Assembly (NCBI GenBank): GCA_001313085.1
Contig: BBFE01000017.1
Coordinates: forward strand, 1-63,361
Length of the DNA: 63,361 nucleotides
Source: Paenibacillus sp. JCM 18996
GTDB lineage: Bacteria > Bacillota > Bacilli > Paenibacillales > NBRC-103111
Direction: 5' to 3'
Each line of letters begins with the position of its first letter. Within the stretch, counting starts at the first letter, position 1. Of this stretch, positions 1-10,103 are shown in pieces. Under the pieces are notes generated by a model that was not told the origin of the DNA, made no database searches, and worked only from the letters and a program-made list of their open reading frames with translations. The position numbers and the translations under genes were made by a program.

Positions 1-188
1 GAAAGGAGCTTTTTTTTGTTGTATGGGAATCGTATGTACCTTTTTTTTGCCCCAGCCCTCTTTCAAACGAAATGACGCAGTGCTATACTCTTCGTACCAA
101 AGAATACGTCAGCAGATACCTCTCAACAAATGTGGACCGGCTGACGGAATTTCTTTACAAGATGCTGGGAGAGAGGCGTGTTAAGCTA
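1..188. other. Upstream region of truncated phosphoesterase
   Basis: This stretch holds two long T runs and no open frame that resembles a protein I know. No promoter or hairpin is convincing. It may contain the tail of a gene that begins before the window. Confidence 0.3.
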
Positions 189-731
189 ATGTCCAGAAGG
201 GCTTTTATCAAATGGCTGCTTCTCCTGTCGGGTGTTGTGGTGGCGCCCGTTGCGGCATTTTTTAATCCATGGAGGTTTTTTAAACCCAAGGACTCGGATC
301 TTGCTCCAGATGACATTCTTTCAATTGCTCCCAACGCGAGTGAACCGGTAGCGCCTGCGGCGGCGGCTCTTTGTTTGCCTATTTCATTCTGAGCGATCTT
401 CATGTTACAGTGGATGAGGAAGGGCCTTCCCGAAGGCGGAAGATGGCTTTGGAGGATATCAAACAACTGCAGACCTCCTGCGATCATGTTTACAGGCGAT
501 CTGACCGATTTTGCCAGGGACAACGATTATAAACAATTGAAAAAAAATTCTCGGTTCCTACAAGCTGCCTCCACTGCACGCGAATATGGGAAACCACGAA
601 TATTATAGTATTTGGATAGATAAGAACGGCGCGTTTAAAAAAAGGCAACCATGCCGAACGGAAAGAGCGACGCGATGTCCCGCGCATGGCTGGATGAGGC
701 GAATTGGACTGTTCCCCTTGTTAAGGTGTAA
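189..731 (+). pseudogene. Tat-exported metallophosphoesterase, N-terminal fragment
   Basis: The start at 189 gives MSRRAFIKW followed by a hydrophobic stretch, a Tat-like leader with a basic SRR. Further on are ILSDLHVT (near 390), FTGDLTD (near 487) and MGNHEYY (near 590), the metal-binding motifs of calcineurin-like phosphoesterases. Joining them needs shifts near 375 and in the A runs near 540 and 638. After GNHEYYSIW the frame soon stops at 731, although the family normally continues for 150-200 residues with the GHxH metal site. The gene therefore looks truly truncated, by internal deletion or decay, beyond the homopolymer errors seen elsewhere. An unresolved assembly deletion is the alternative. 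It would have acted outside the membrane on a phosphoester. Confidence 0.6.
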
Positions 732-774
732 GTTTAGGATATAAAAGAAATACAGCTTCAGGAAGGAAGACAAG

Positions 775-2485
775 ATGAGTAAATTGTTACAACAGCTGCA
801 GACAGAAGTGGAAAAAACGGCGCACTTTCGCGATTATTTCACACCCCGATGCGGGGAAAACGACACTGACGGAAAAAACTGCTGCTTTTTTGGCGGCGCC
901 ATCCGTCTGGCGGGTACAGTAAAAGGACGCAAAGCAAGCAAGCACGCGACATCGGACTGGATGGAGATAGAGAAGCAGAGAGGGATCTCTGTGACGTCTT
1001 CCGTCATGCAATTCGATTATGAGGGCCATCGTGTAAATATTCTGGATACACCGGGCCACCAGGATTTCTCGGAGGATACGTACCGTACCTTAACCGCCGC
1101 TGACAGCGCAGTGATGCTGATCGACGTGGCCAAAGGGGTGGAGGCGCAGACGAAGAAGCTGTTCCAGGTGTGCCGGATGCGTGGGATTCCGATTTTTACC
1201 TTCATCAACAAGCTGGACCGGGAAGGCCGCGATCCGTTCGATCTGCTGGAAGAGCTGGAGGAAGTGCTCGGCATACGTTCCTATCCGATGAACTGGCCGA
1301 TCGGCATGGGCAAAGCCTTTTGCGGAGTTTATGACCGGGAGAAGGAGCAGTTGGAGCTTTTCCAGGGCAACGACCATAAAGGCGTCGAGGTGCGAAAAGT
1401 AAGCGGCTATAACGACCCGTTGGTGCGCGAGATTGCGGGTGAGTTCCTCCACGATCAGCTTTGCCAGGAGGTCGAGCTTCTGGATGTGGCTGGGGACCCT
1501 TTTGATATGGAAAAAGTTATGGCTGGCGAGCTGACTCCTGTTTTCTTCGGCAGCGCTGTGAACAACTTCGGCGTGCAGACGTTCCTGGATAATTTCCTGC
1601 AGCTTGCTCCGAAGCCGGAACCCCGTAAAAGCTCGATAGGCGAGGTGCAGCCGACGGACGACAAATTCTCCGGATACGTATTCAAGATCCAGGCAAATAT
1701 GAATCCGGCCCACCGCGACCGCATCGCCTTCCTGCGCATCGTGTCGGGTAAATTCGAACGGGGTATGTCCGTTCGCCATGTGCGCGCGGGCAAAGAGATC
1801 AAGCTGGCGCAGCCGCAGCAGTTTCTCGCCCAGGACCGGGACATCGTGGATGAGGCGTATGCCGGAGATATAATCGGGCTGTTTGACCCGGGTATTTTCC
1901 GCATCGGCGATTCTTTGTCCGAGGGCAAGGATATCGAGTTCGCCGAGCTGCCGACGTTCTCTCCCGAGCTGTTCAGCAAAGTGACGGTTAAGAACGCGCT
2001 GAAGCACAAGCAGTATCAGAAAGGCATCAATCAGCTGACGGAGGAAGGGACCATCCAGGTGTTCACTACGATCGGCTTTGAGGACACTATTCTGGGAGTG
2101 GTCGGCCAGCTGCAGTTCGAGGTGTTCGAGCACCGGATGAAGGCCGAATATGGCGTGGACATCCAGCTGCACCGCATGAACTTCCAGTTTGCGCGATGGA
2201 TCGTTGACGACAAGATCGATCCCGGCAAATTTCGCATTAACTCTCAGCTGGTAACGGACAAGAACGGCAACTACGTGGCGCTGTTCGAGAACGAGTACGC
2301 GATGCGCACGGCGATGGAGAAGAATCCGACCGCCAAGTTTTTTTGGAGCAAGCTCCTTAAACGCGCCGGAAGAGGCGCGTGTGCCGGAGCGCGTTGCGAA
2401 GTTGGACGGCGGGCGGTTTGTTAATTTTCATAAAAAAAAGCAAATGCTAACTCATATTGCAACTGCTAAGAAAGCGGGGATTTAA
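775..2485 (+). CDS. prfC: Peptide chain release factor 3 (RF3)
   Basis: RF3 is a translational GTPase that removes RF1/RF2 from the ribosome after termination. The G domain shows [14 protein letters not shown] and [11 protein letters not shown] (switch I), [12 protein letters not shown] (G3) and NKLDR (G4), followed by the RF3-specific beta-barrel and C-terminal domains. Three A/T runs (812-817, 873-878, 886-891) each carry one extra base. The errors cancel, so the frame stays open but the P-loop is misread; the neighbouring frame restores HPDAGKTT and TEKLLLFGG. An extra T near 2340 shifts the C-terminus, whose corrected end is the TAA at 2483-2485. Start ATG 775 follows a GGAAGGAAG-type site. 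Confidence 0.93.
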
Positions 2486-2486
2486 C

Positions 2487-4397
2487 GTGAAAGAAAGATC
2501 CGGTTCGTTTGTGCCTTACATACCTGCTGCCCGATCGCTGCCTGAGCTCACCCTGATCGCAATTCTGCTGGGAATTGTTCTGGCTGTCGTATTTGGCGCG
2601 GCTAACGCCTACCTCGGGCTTAAAATCGGCTTGACAGTCAGTGCTTCGATTCCGTCTGCAGTGATTTCGTTAGCCATTCTGCGGGGAATTTTGCGGCGCA
2701 AATCGATCCTGGAGAACAACATCGTGCAAACGATGACCACGGCGGGAGAAGCGGTGGCTGCCGGCGCTATCTTTACCATACCCGCGTTGTTCCTGTGGAA
2801 CCTGGCGCCAAGCCAGTTTTTTTTGGTGTCGTTCATCGTATTGACCGGCGGGTTTCTGGGCGTCTTCATGATGGTTCCGCTCCGCAGGCTGCTGATCGTC
2901 AATGAGCACCATACCCTGCCTTATCCTGAAGGGAGTGCCTGCGCAGAAGTGCTGATCACGGGGGAGAACGGAGGCAGCGGAGCCAAGCTGGTATTCACGG
3001 GCTTCTTTGCCGGCGGAATTCTGAAAGCGCTGGGCGACGGGTTTCGATGGTTTAAGACGGAAATCGAAGCGCAGGTGTCGGGGTTTAAAAAATGCGGTGA
3101 TCGGAATGGACACTTATCCGGCTCTACTGGGCGTGGGGTACATTATCGGACCGAGAATCGCCGGACAGATGATAGCCGGAGGTATTCTGGCGTGGCTCGT
3201 AATGATCCCGATGATCGGCTTTTTTTTCGGTTCCGCCGGAGCGCGGCCTGTTGCACCGGCCACAGCTGCGATTCCGGCTTTGGACGCTTGGGGCATCTGG
3301 GCGCAGTATATCCGATATATCGGGGCGGGCGCGGTCGCGACGGGCGGGCTCATCACACTGGTCAAAACGCTTCCGCTGCTAGTGTCCTCGGTTGGACAAA
3401 CTTTCTCCGGTTTAAAGAGGGGCGGGGGTGTGCCGAGTTCTGCCGAACGTACGAACCGCGACATGCCCTCATGGGTTTTGCTCGGCGGTGTGGTCCTGCT
3501 GATTCTGATTATTGCCTTTTCTCCTTTGACGGACGTGGGCATAATCGGCGGAATCGCTGTCGCGGTGCTGGGATTTTTTGTTCGTCACCGTCGCCTCCCG
3601 TATTGTCGGGTTAGTGGGAAGCTCTTCCTCGCCTGTTTCCGGTATGACTATCGCTACGCTTTTGATCGTTACACTGGTGTTTAAAATGACCGGAGTCACG
3701 GGGCAGACGGGCATGGTAGCGGCTTTAACGGTTGGAGCGATCGTTTGCGTTGCATTGGCAGTCGCCGGGGACATTTCCCAGGATTTAAAAAACCGGTTAC
3801 CTGGTGGGAGGGACCCCATGGAAGCAGCAGATCGCAATGATGGTGGGAGTGCTGGTGAGCGGCTTAATCATCGGCTTTATCCTGGTTATTCTGAACAAAG
3901 CGTTTATAATGGGCTCCGCCGAGCTTCCCGCACCTAAAGCCGTGCTAATGAAGCTGGTCGTTGAGGGCCTGATGGCGGAAAATCTTCCGTGGGACCTTAT
4001 CTTTATCGGTGCGATGTCGGCGGTTGTGTTCGAATTCTTGGGTTTAAACTCACTCACCGTCGCGGTCGGCATCTACCTTCTATCCATGTGAGCACGCCGA
4101 TTATGGCCGGAGGGGTGGTGCGCTGGCTGGTGGAATATATGTCCCGCAATGAAGAAACCGCGAAAGCCCGTGTCGAGACAGGGACGCTTTTTTTTGCCTC
4201 AGCTTATCGCCGGTGAATCCTTGGTCGGCGTAATTATCGCGATACTTATTTTTGTAAAAGTCCCTGTGCCCAAGCAGGTTGTGCTGAATGAAAACTGGTT
4301 TTCGCTTATGATCTTCATCGTCCTGGCGATTATGTTGGGGTGGGTATCCTATCAAGGGAAAAAAAACAAATCGAGTGCGGCGGAGCGGAGTGAATGA
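2487..4397 (+). CDS. OPT-family oligopeptide transporter
   Basis: This is an integral membrane secondary transporter of the OPT family (oligopeptides or metal-chelate peptides). The N-terminus has the family signature [13 protein letters not shown], then [19 protein letters not shown] and [18 protein letters not shown]; many hydrophobic helices follow to the end. The gene is split by one extra base in A or T runs near 3090, 3553, 3787 and 4190; correcting these joins all pieces into one protein of about 635 residues. GTG 2487 lies just after the prfC stop at 2485, so the two may be cotranscribed. The substrate cannot be told from sequence. Confidence 0.9.
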
Positions 4398-4746
4398 GAA
4401 TGGGGCGGTTGAACTTACTTGAGATGTCACCCGTACTGAAGGAAGGCCTTAAATTGGAACAAAAGGGGGAGGCCAGCGTATTGGTCATCCCCCGTAACAG
4501 CTGGTTGGAGCGGCTCTCGGTCAGGTTATGGAATCAGCCGGCCGCATTTCGCGTCAAGCTGGATGCGCTTGGAAGCCAGGTGCTGCGAAAGTGCGCCGGG
4601 CAGCATACCGTAGCGAGATTGAACGCGAGCTGGCTTATGTATTCGGTGAACAAGCGGAGCCCGTCCTGCCCAGATTGGTGAAGTTTCTTGAAATAGTGGA
4701 AGCCAACGGCTGGATCGGATACCGGAGCGGAAAGAGTGTAAAGTAA
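4394..4746 (+). CDS. PqqD-like peptide-binding (RRE) protein
   Basis: This small protein of about 115 residues has PqqD/RRE features: a beta-rich N-terminus (RLNLLEMSPVLKEG), an LDALGSQVLRKC segment, then EIERELAYVFG and a C-terminal helix ending NGWIGY. One base is missing near 4613. PqqD domains hold leader peptides for radical SAM enzymes that modify ribosomal peptides, but no such enzyme or precursor is nearby. The gene overlaps the OPT transporter stop by four bases (ATGA), so the two are translationally coupled. That suggests a role with peptides moved by the transporter; this is inference. Confidence 0.65.
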
Positions 4747-4753
4747 AAAACAC

Positions 4754-4782
4754 TTGACTCGGGTAACAGTGGTGTGTATAAT
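4754..4782 (+). promoter_or_regulatory. Strong sigma-A promoter for a candidate small RNA
   Basis: TTGACT (4754-4759) and TATAAT (4777-4782) are separated by 17 bases, a near-consensus housekeeping promoter. It lies just after the PqqD-like gene and points into a gene-free region that ends at the terminator at 5102-5134. Confidence 0.75.
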
Positions 4783-4788
4783 AAGTAT

Positions 4789-5134
4789 TTGTAAACTCAA
4801 TAACCCCTTTACTTTGTATAGTAACAGCACAATCTTTTTTTCCTCAGAAGTTTTTTTCCTGGAACCAGCCGGTTCGACATCATCTTATTTCCCATAACCC
4901 GCAAAGAGTAGATGTGAAGAAGAAGGACGAAAAGACAAGTCTGTTACGGAATTTTGATAGACTTAATTCACACTGGCGCGGTCTTCGGAGCCGTAAGGAT
5001 GGAAGAGAGGCAGGGCTTTCATTGTTTTAAGCATCAAATGATACTCGTTCTGCGAGAACGATGAATAAATAAGTAATGTGAGTTTGTGCAGATTGTCACA
5101 TAAGAAAAGCACCCGGTCGCCGGGTGCTTTTCTT
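4789..5134 (+). ncRNA. Candidate small non-coding RNA, about 340 nt
   Basis: A near-consensus promoter (TATAAT at 4777) is followed by about 340 bases with no good coding frame and then a strong intrinsic terminator. Inside are stem-loops such as TCGTTCT-GCG-AGAACGA (about 5044-5061) and AAGTCT...AGACTT nested in GTGAA...TTCAC (about 4915-4972). I could not match it to tmRNA, RNase P, 6S, SRP RNA or a T-box. The terminator also serves the gene on the opposite strand, so its presence alone proves nothing. Long T runs near 4835 and 4850 may be length errors. Confidence 0.4.
5102..5134. terminator. Bidirectional intrinsic terminator
   Basis: A perfect 15-bp stem, AAGAAAAGCACCCGG with its complement around a TCG loop, has A-rich and T-rich flanks on both sides. 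It can end the rightward transcript from 4789 and the leftward alcohol dehydrogenase gene. Confidence 0.9.
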
Positions 5135-5205
5135 CATTTCGCTGGGACTACGGTGGTGTGTTGCAACAGAGTGTGACTCGATTCGTACCTTCAGCCAATG
5201 CAGTC

Positions 5206-6373
5206 TTACAGCGAGTTCCTGTAAATCTCCAGGACGTCGCTGCGGTCCAGCTTCTTGAAGTGGCCGAATTCGCCGTACACCATAGCCTTGTCCGCCATGA
5301 CATCGAGCTGCGAATCGTCAATGTCATAGTCCGCGAGCCGGCTTGGGGCACCGATAGAGGTCCAGAAGCCGCGGACTGCTTGAATTCCCTCTTCGGCCAC
5401 GGCCCGGTCGCTTTTGCCTGACGGATCCACGCCAAAAAACGTTGACGGCCATCCGTTTAAAAACGTTCAACGTCTGCATCCAGCGTATGCTTCATCCAGT
5501 TCGGGAACAAAATCGCCAGTCCGCCTCCGTGAGGAATATCATACACCGCGGATACGGCGTGCTCTAGGTTATGGGTGGCCCAGTCGCCCCGGACTCCCAT
5601 GCTGAGGATGCCGTTCAAAGCCATCGTACCGCAGTACAGTATGGTTGCGCGGTATTCAAGGTTTTGAAGGTCGCCCAGCAGCTTCGGCGCGGTCTCGATG
5701 ACCGTTCTCAGTATGGTCTCGCAGAATCCGGTCTGTACGGGCGCATTCTTGTCATGGTGAAAATACTGCTCGAACACGTGAGACATAATGTCCACCATGC
5801 CGTATACGGTCTGGTCTTGAGGACTGTAGCCGTATTAGCAGGGTCGAGAATTGAAAACTTCGGATATGTAAAAGGCGATCCAAAGCTGAGCTTCTCCTTC
5901 GTTTCCCAGTTGGTGATCACAGCGCCGGAATTCATCTCCGAGCCGGTAGCGGCCAAAGTGAGTACGGTGGCGAGAGGCAGGGCGTCTTTGACCGTGGCTT
6001 TACGGGTGACAATATCCCAGAAATCCCCTTCATATTTAGCCGCCGCGGCAATCCCCTTGACGCAGTCAATGACGCTGCCTCCGCCGACAGCGAGGATAAG
6101 GTCGATGTTATTCTTTCTGCACAGCTCTGCGCCTTTATTGACCGTACTCAAACGAGGATTCGGCTCCACCCCGCTCAGTTCCTGGACTTGCGCACCCGCT
6201 TCCTTCAGATAGGACAGAACTTTGTCGTACAAGCCGCTGCGTTTGATGCTGCCTCCTCCGTAAACGAGAAGAACATTTTTTTTGCCGTATTTGGGAACCT
6301 CGGTTTTCAGCTGCTCCAATTGGCCTTGGCCGAAAATCAGCTTCGTTGGGTTATGAAATGTAAAGTTATTCAA
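5206..6373 (-). CDS. Iron-containing alcohol dehydrogenase (BdhA/YugJ-like)
   Basis: This is a cytoplasmic NAD(P)H-dependent class III alcohol dehydrogenase of about 387 residues. Reading leftward it shows [47 protein letters not shown] (nucleotide binding) and AATGSEMN, then the metal-ligand region [14 protein letters not shown] and [18 protein letters not shown]. This pattern fits the butanol dehydrogenase branch. Frames break near 5845 (a missing base in a short run), at the run of 5 near 5457, and at the run of 6 near 5437; correction gives one protein ending at 5206. The start is TTG (6373) after AGGGAGG. It stands alone, with a shared terminator downstream. Confidence 0.9.
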
Positions 6374-6504
6374 AGCAGGTAGCCTCCCTAAGTTTGAGAA
6401 TAGAATCCTCCTTTATTATAACCATAAGTTCAGCTCATTCAAAATCAACCAGTTGCATACACATACGTGTAGGTACCAAAATTTTTGGATAAGGGGTTGG
6501 GTTT

Positions 6505-7080
6505 GTGCTGGAAAATTCTGAAATCCGTGCTTATGCCAGAAGAAGCCTGAAAGGCAAATGGGGAAGCTCCATCCTTGTCTGCCTGGTGTATACGCTCATT
6601 ATCGGGGTCTGCGGCGAGCTGTCTTTTATCGGGTCGATTATTAATCTGTTGATTGCCGGGCCGCTCCATTACGGGTTGTCCAAATATTTTCTTCAATTGA
6701 ACAGAGGCAGGGAGGCTTCGATCTCGAATCTGTTTGACGGCTTCAAGCCGATGTTCGTCCCTGCCTTGCTGACGATGCTGCTGACCGGGATTTACGTGTT
6801 CCTGTGGAGCCTGCTGCTGATTGTCCCAGGCATTATCGCCGCGCTGCGGTACTCGCAAGCTTATTACATATTAAACGACCAGCCCGAGCTCACGGCTTCC
6901 GAGGCGATTCGCACAAGCGCCCAAATGATGTCCGGACACAAATGGAAGCTGTTCCTGCTTTACCTGAGCTTCATCGGTTGGTTTCTGCTCAGCTTGCTGT
7001 CTCTCTGTATCGGGTTCCTGTGGATTATCCTTATGTTCAAGCGTCTGCAGCCAAATTCTATGATACAGTCAAAAAAATGA
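6505..7080 (+). CDS. DUF975 family integral membrane protein
   Basis: This protein of about 190 residues begins NSEIRAYARRSLKGKWGSS, typical of DUF975 proteins, and has five to six hydrophobic helices, including a LLIVPGIIAALRYSQAYYIL segment and the family's TASEAIRTSAQMMSGHKWKLF stretch. Its function is unknown. GTG 6505 is the start. Near 7025 one T is missing, so the tail should read YPYVQASAAKFYDTVKK; the extra A in the run before 7078 brings the frame back to the TGA at 7080. An intrinsic terminator follows. Confidence 0.85.
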   Translation: MLENSEIRAYARRSLKGKWGSSILVCLVYTLIIGVCGELSFIGSIINLLIAGPLHYGLSKYFLQLNRGREASISNLFDGFKPMFVPALLTMLLTGIYVFLWSLLLIVPGIIAALRYSQAYYILNDQPELTASEAIRTSAQMMSGHKWKLFLLYLSFIGWFLLSLLSLCIGFLWIILMFKRLQPNSMIQSKK

Positions 7081-7124
7081 ATACGGCGGCAATGCAGCCT
7101 GATAAAGTCCTGCCGCGTCACGAG

Positions 7125-7151
7125 CCACCTTCTATATGGAGGTGGTTTTTT
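7125..7151 (+). terminator. Intrinsic terminator after DUF975 gene
   Basis: CCACCT and AGGTGG pair around a short loop and are followed by six T residues. Confidence 0.8.
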
Positions 7152-7256
7152 GTATTGCCACAATATACAACTCAAAAAAAACTAGACAGTGCCGGAAAAA
7201 ATATAATACTATGGAGAACATGTATAATGGAGAGCCAGAAAGGGAAGATAGGTTAC

Positions 7257-8648
7257 ATGCAAACAAATCATTCTAAAAAAATACACAGCACGCAGGAGAT
7301 CAATTCAGCTCCATGGGCTTCATTCTGGCCGCGATCGGAAGCTCGGTGGGACTCGGGAACATGTGGAAGTTTCCGTATATCACAGGAGTATACGGCGGCG
7401 CTGCTTTCTTTTTGCTGTTTATCATTTGCCTGGTGCTTGTCGGGCTGCCTATTCTGCTTGCGGAAATGGCGATCGGCCGGGGCGGGCGGGGAAATGCGTC
7501 GAGCTCGTTTACCAATCTGTCAAACCGGAAAATATGGGGAGCTTCGGGTTCTTGTCCGTGGTCGGCGCCTTTATGATAATGTCGTTTTATGGGGTCGTCT
7601 CAGGTTGGACACTGCATTACGCGGTAAGGTCTTTTTTTTCCGGCAGCCTGTTCAATAACATGGATTTCAAAGGCCAATTCGTATCCTTCACTTCCGGCTA
7701 TCTGCCTGTGTTCTGGCAGGCCGTCGTAATGCTGCTGGTCATTGTCGTAGTTGCGAAAGGAATTTCCGGCGGAATCGAAAAAAATTTAACAAATATTTAA
7801 TTCCCGGGCTGCTTGTCATTCTGCTTCTGCTCATGTTCCGCGCTCTCAGCCTTCCCAACGCCATGGCGGGAGTAGAGTACTTCCTGAGGCCCGATTTCTC
7901 GAAGCTTTCCGCTGAGTCTGCTCTTGTCGCCCTGGGGCACGCTTTCTTCTCGCTTTCGCTTGGGATGGGAACGATGCTCACCTACGGAGCCTACGTTCAA
8001 AAGAACCAGTCTTTAGGCGCGGCGGCACTGGCGGTAGGCGGAGGAGACCTGCTCTATGCGCTGGTGGCGGGGCTGATCATTTTTTCCGACGACCTTCGCT
8101 TTCGGGATTGAAGCGGATTCCGGTCCGGGCCTGGTGTTCATCACGCTTCCGGCGGCCTTTTCCGCTATGCCTTTCGGCAGCTTCTTCGCAGGCATCTTCT
8201 TCGTGCTGCTGGCCATTGCGGCACTGACCTCGGCCGTGTCTTTACTTGAGGTGCCGGTAGCGTATGTAACTGAAAAAAATGGCGCATGAGCCGCACAAAA
8301 GCTGCAGTCATCACGGGTGTGTTATGCTTTATTGTGGGGATCCCTTCGGCGCTGTCGACAGGCGGCCCGCTTTCCGGCTTTACCATCGCAGGAAAAGGCG
8401 TCTTCGATATGATAGATTTCACTGCATCCAACATCCTTTTGCCTGTGGGCGGTCTGGTCATTACCCTGTTTACCGGGTATGCCTGGAAGCGCGCAGGTGA
8501 AGAGGCAGGGCTGACCGGTTTTTGGTACAAGCTGTGGATGCTCCTTCTCCGCTACGTGGTTCCGGTTATGATGTTTCTCGTATTCCTGTATTCCATCGGG
8601 ATTTTGCAGCTGATTTTGAAAAACCTGTTCGGTTACACTTTAAAGTAA
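7257..8648 (+). CDS. Sodium-dependent NSS-family transporter
   Basis: This is a neurotransmitter:sodium symporter family protein (LeuT fold), probably taking up an amino acid with sodium. The first helix has the family signature GFILAAIGSSVGLGNMWKFPY, followed by GGAAFFLLFIICLVLVGLPIL and AEMAIGRGG, and later SLGMGTMLTYGAY. About eleven to twelve helices and roughly 460 residues are expected. It is broken at 7276, in a short run near 7530, near 7785, near 8085 and near 8276; joined, the pieces run without gaps to the TAA at 8648. ATG 7257 has a GGGAAG site upstream. The NSS branch in bacteria often lacks the twelfth helix; I cannot decide the substrate. Confidence 0.9.
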
Positions 8649-8657
8649 TGATCTTGG

Positions 8658-8701
8658 AAACCTCCGGAAACCGCCGTCAAGCGGCCATCGGAGGTTTTTT
8701 T
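8658..8701 (+). terminator. Intrinsic terminator after NSS transporter
   Basis: AACCTCCG pairs with CGGAGGTT across a 22-base loop and is followed by a T run. Confidence 0.85.
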
Positions 8702-8797
8702 GCTGCCAAAGCAGAGGCCAACAATCGCCGCCTTTCATACACTATAGTGCCTGATGCACCAATTTGACGCTTATAGCGCAGAAAGGAAGACCATTCA

Positions 8798-9591
8798 TTG
8801 AGCAGATACGTCGTGAGTAAATGGAAAAAGACAAAGGCGCTGTTTGGCAGCAGTAAGCTGTCTGAACATATTCCCGAAACACGCAAGCTGGAGGGAGACC
8901 ATCTCAGGCAGATGCTGGAGAAGCACCGCATGGTTTATGTAAAACCCGATTCGGGATCGTTCGGCAACAGGGTAATTCGCGTGGAAATGACTGATACCCC
9001 GCAGTGTAAAGCTGTACAGCTGCCAATCCGGGACCAAGAAGCAAACCTTTGACTCGTTCCCGCAGTTGCAGTCGGCTGTGAAGGCGTTGACCCGGGGAAG
9101 ATTATTTTTGGTGCAAAAGGGAATCCATCTGCTTTCCCACCAGGGAAACCGATTCGATCTGAGGGTTATGGTGCAGAGAGATGTTAAAAAAGCGCTGGGT
9201 GGCCACCGGCCTTGCGGGCAGGGTCGCCGATCCGGCGAGAATCGTCACGAATTACCATAACGGAGGCACGCTGGAGGCGGTTGAGAAGCTCCTCGCTCCA
9301 TACATTGACGGACAGTCGCGGGAGCAGTATATCCGTGACTTGAAAACGCTCGGTTACGATACTGCCAAGCAGCTTTCGGTCCGCTTTCCCGGGCTCAGGG
9401 AGATCGGGGTTGATGTGGCGCTGGACAGGGAACTGAAGCCTGGATACTGGAAGTCAACACGAAGCCCGATCCTTATATTTTCGGCAAATTGAAGGATGAA
9501 CGCAATAACGTCAAACTAATCATGCGCTACAACAGGCTCAACAAAACCAGGCGCAAAATCGCCGCCAAAAAAAGAAAAAAAGGTTTCCTGA
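8798..9591 (+). CDS. YheC/YheD-like ATP-grasp spore coat protein
   Basis: This protein of about 260 residues matches the YheC/YheD family, spore-coat-associated proteins with an ATP-grasp fold. It shows VYVKPDSGSFGNRVIRVE (ATP-binding strand), QKGIHLLSHQGNRFDLRVMVQR, GLAGRVADPARIVTNYHNGG and the terminal ILEVNTKPDP motif seen just after 9440. Breaks occur near 9010, 9185 and 9445. The lysine-rich tail is read through two A runs of seven; shortening the second gives a stop at 9589-9591, right at the base of the terminator. It is shorter at the N-terminus than many family members. It is a single-gene unit. Confidence 0.82.
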
Positions 9592-9629
9592 CATCCTTGA
9601 GCGGAGGCGCCGCTCTTGGATGTTTTTTC
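9591..9629 (+). terminator. Intrinsic terminator after YheC/D gene
   Basis: ACATCC-TT-GAGCGG and its complement CCGCTC-TT-GGATGT form a long hairpin with a T6 tail. Confidence 0.85.
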
Positions 9630-10003
9630 TTTAGAAGATAAGAAAGTATACATCCGAGAGCAGCGGGCTCTATGCAGTGGCAGGTACTACTTTGAATAGT
9701 CATTCACGGCGGTAACGGATTTTTTATTCTGTTATTCCCAGATTTCCCGCTCCCCGCCTGACATTAACGGAATTCATTTCCTCTATTTTTTGGCGAACAG
9801 GCTGTTTACCCGTCCAGGCCAGCGTTTTGGCCATAAATAACGGAAGCACAGTGCGTTAATTCCGGCAATAGCCGGGAAATACCGCATACGCGGAATAAAA
9901 CTCCCCTATTTCCGGGAAATGTCCGGGAAACGGGAAGACCGCTCGGAGTAAATCCAAAAAAGCAAGGAGTGGAAAGTTTCTGGGGCAGCCTTTGGTGTCG
10001 TGG
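9629..10003. repeat. Dispersed intergenic repeat, copy A
   Basis: This shares about 80-85% identity by eye with 14751-15095. Shared blocks include ATCCGAG-GCAGCGGGCTC, CACGGCGGTAAC/TACGGCGGTAAC, TGTTATTCCCAGATTTC, TGACATTAACGGAATTCA and CAGTGCGTTAAT followed by repeated CCGGGAAATA. It begins directly in the T tract of the preceding terminator and has no coding frame. The distal end has a possible stem (GGCAGC/GCTGCC, AAGCA/TGCTT). Confidence 0.8.
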
Positions 10004-10024
10004 GAATTTATCGCTGCCTGCTTA

Positions 10025-10067
10025 TTGACAGATTGGCTTTCGGATGAGAAAATGTACGCGTGTACAT
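10025..10067 (+). promoter_or_regulatory. Promoter and LacI-type operator of the regulator gene
   Basis: TTGACA (10025-10030) lies 17 bases before a weak GAAAAT (10048-10053). Overlapping the expected start point is the near-palindrome TGTACGCGTGTACA (10053-10066), with the central CG typical of LacI-family operators. The half GCGTnTACATA recurs at 11140-11149 upstream of the dehydrogenase gene, which fits autoregulation plus control of the operon. Confidence 0.5.
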
Positions 10068-10103
10068 AATGTGATGACAGTATGAATTTCGGAGGGAGCC
10101 GCT

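Noticed and set aside
1090..2172. Long open frame on the strand opposite prfC
   Set aside because: It mirrors the codon pattern of prfC, has no ribosome site or known motif, and RF3 is certain on the other strand.
7180..7230. Promoter TAGACA...TATAAT before the NSS gene
   Set aside because: The spacing of 13 bases is too short for sigma-A, and the A run there may have wrong length.
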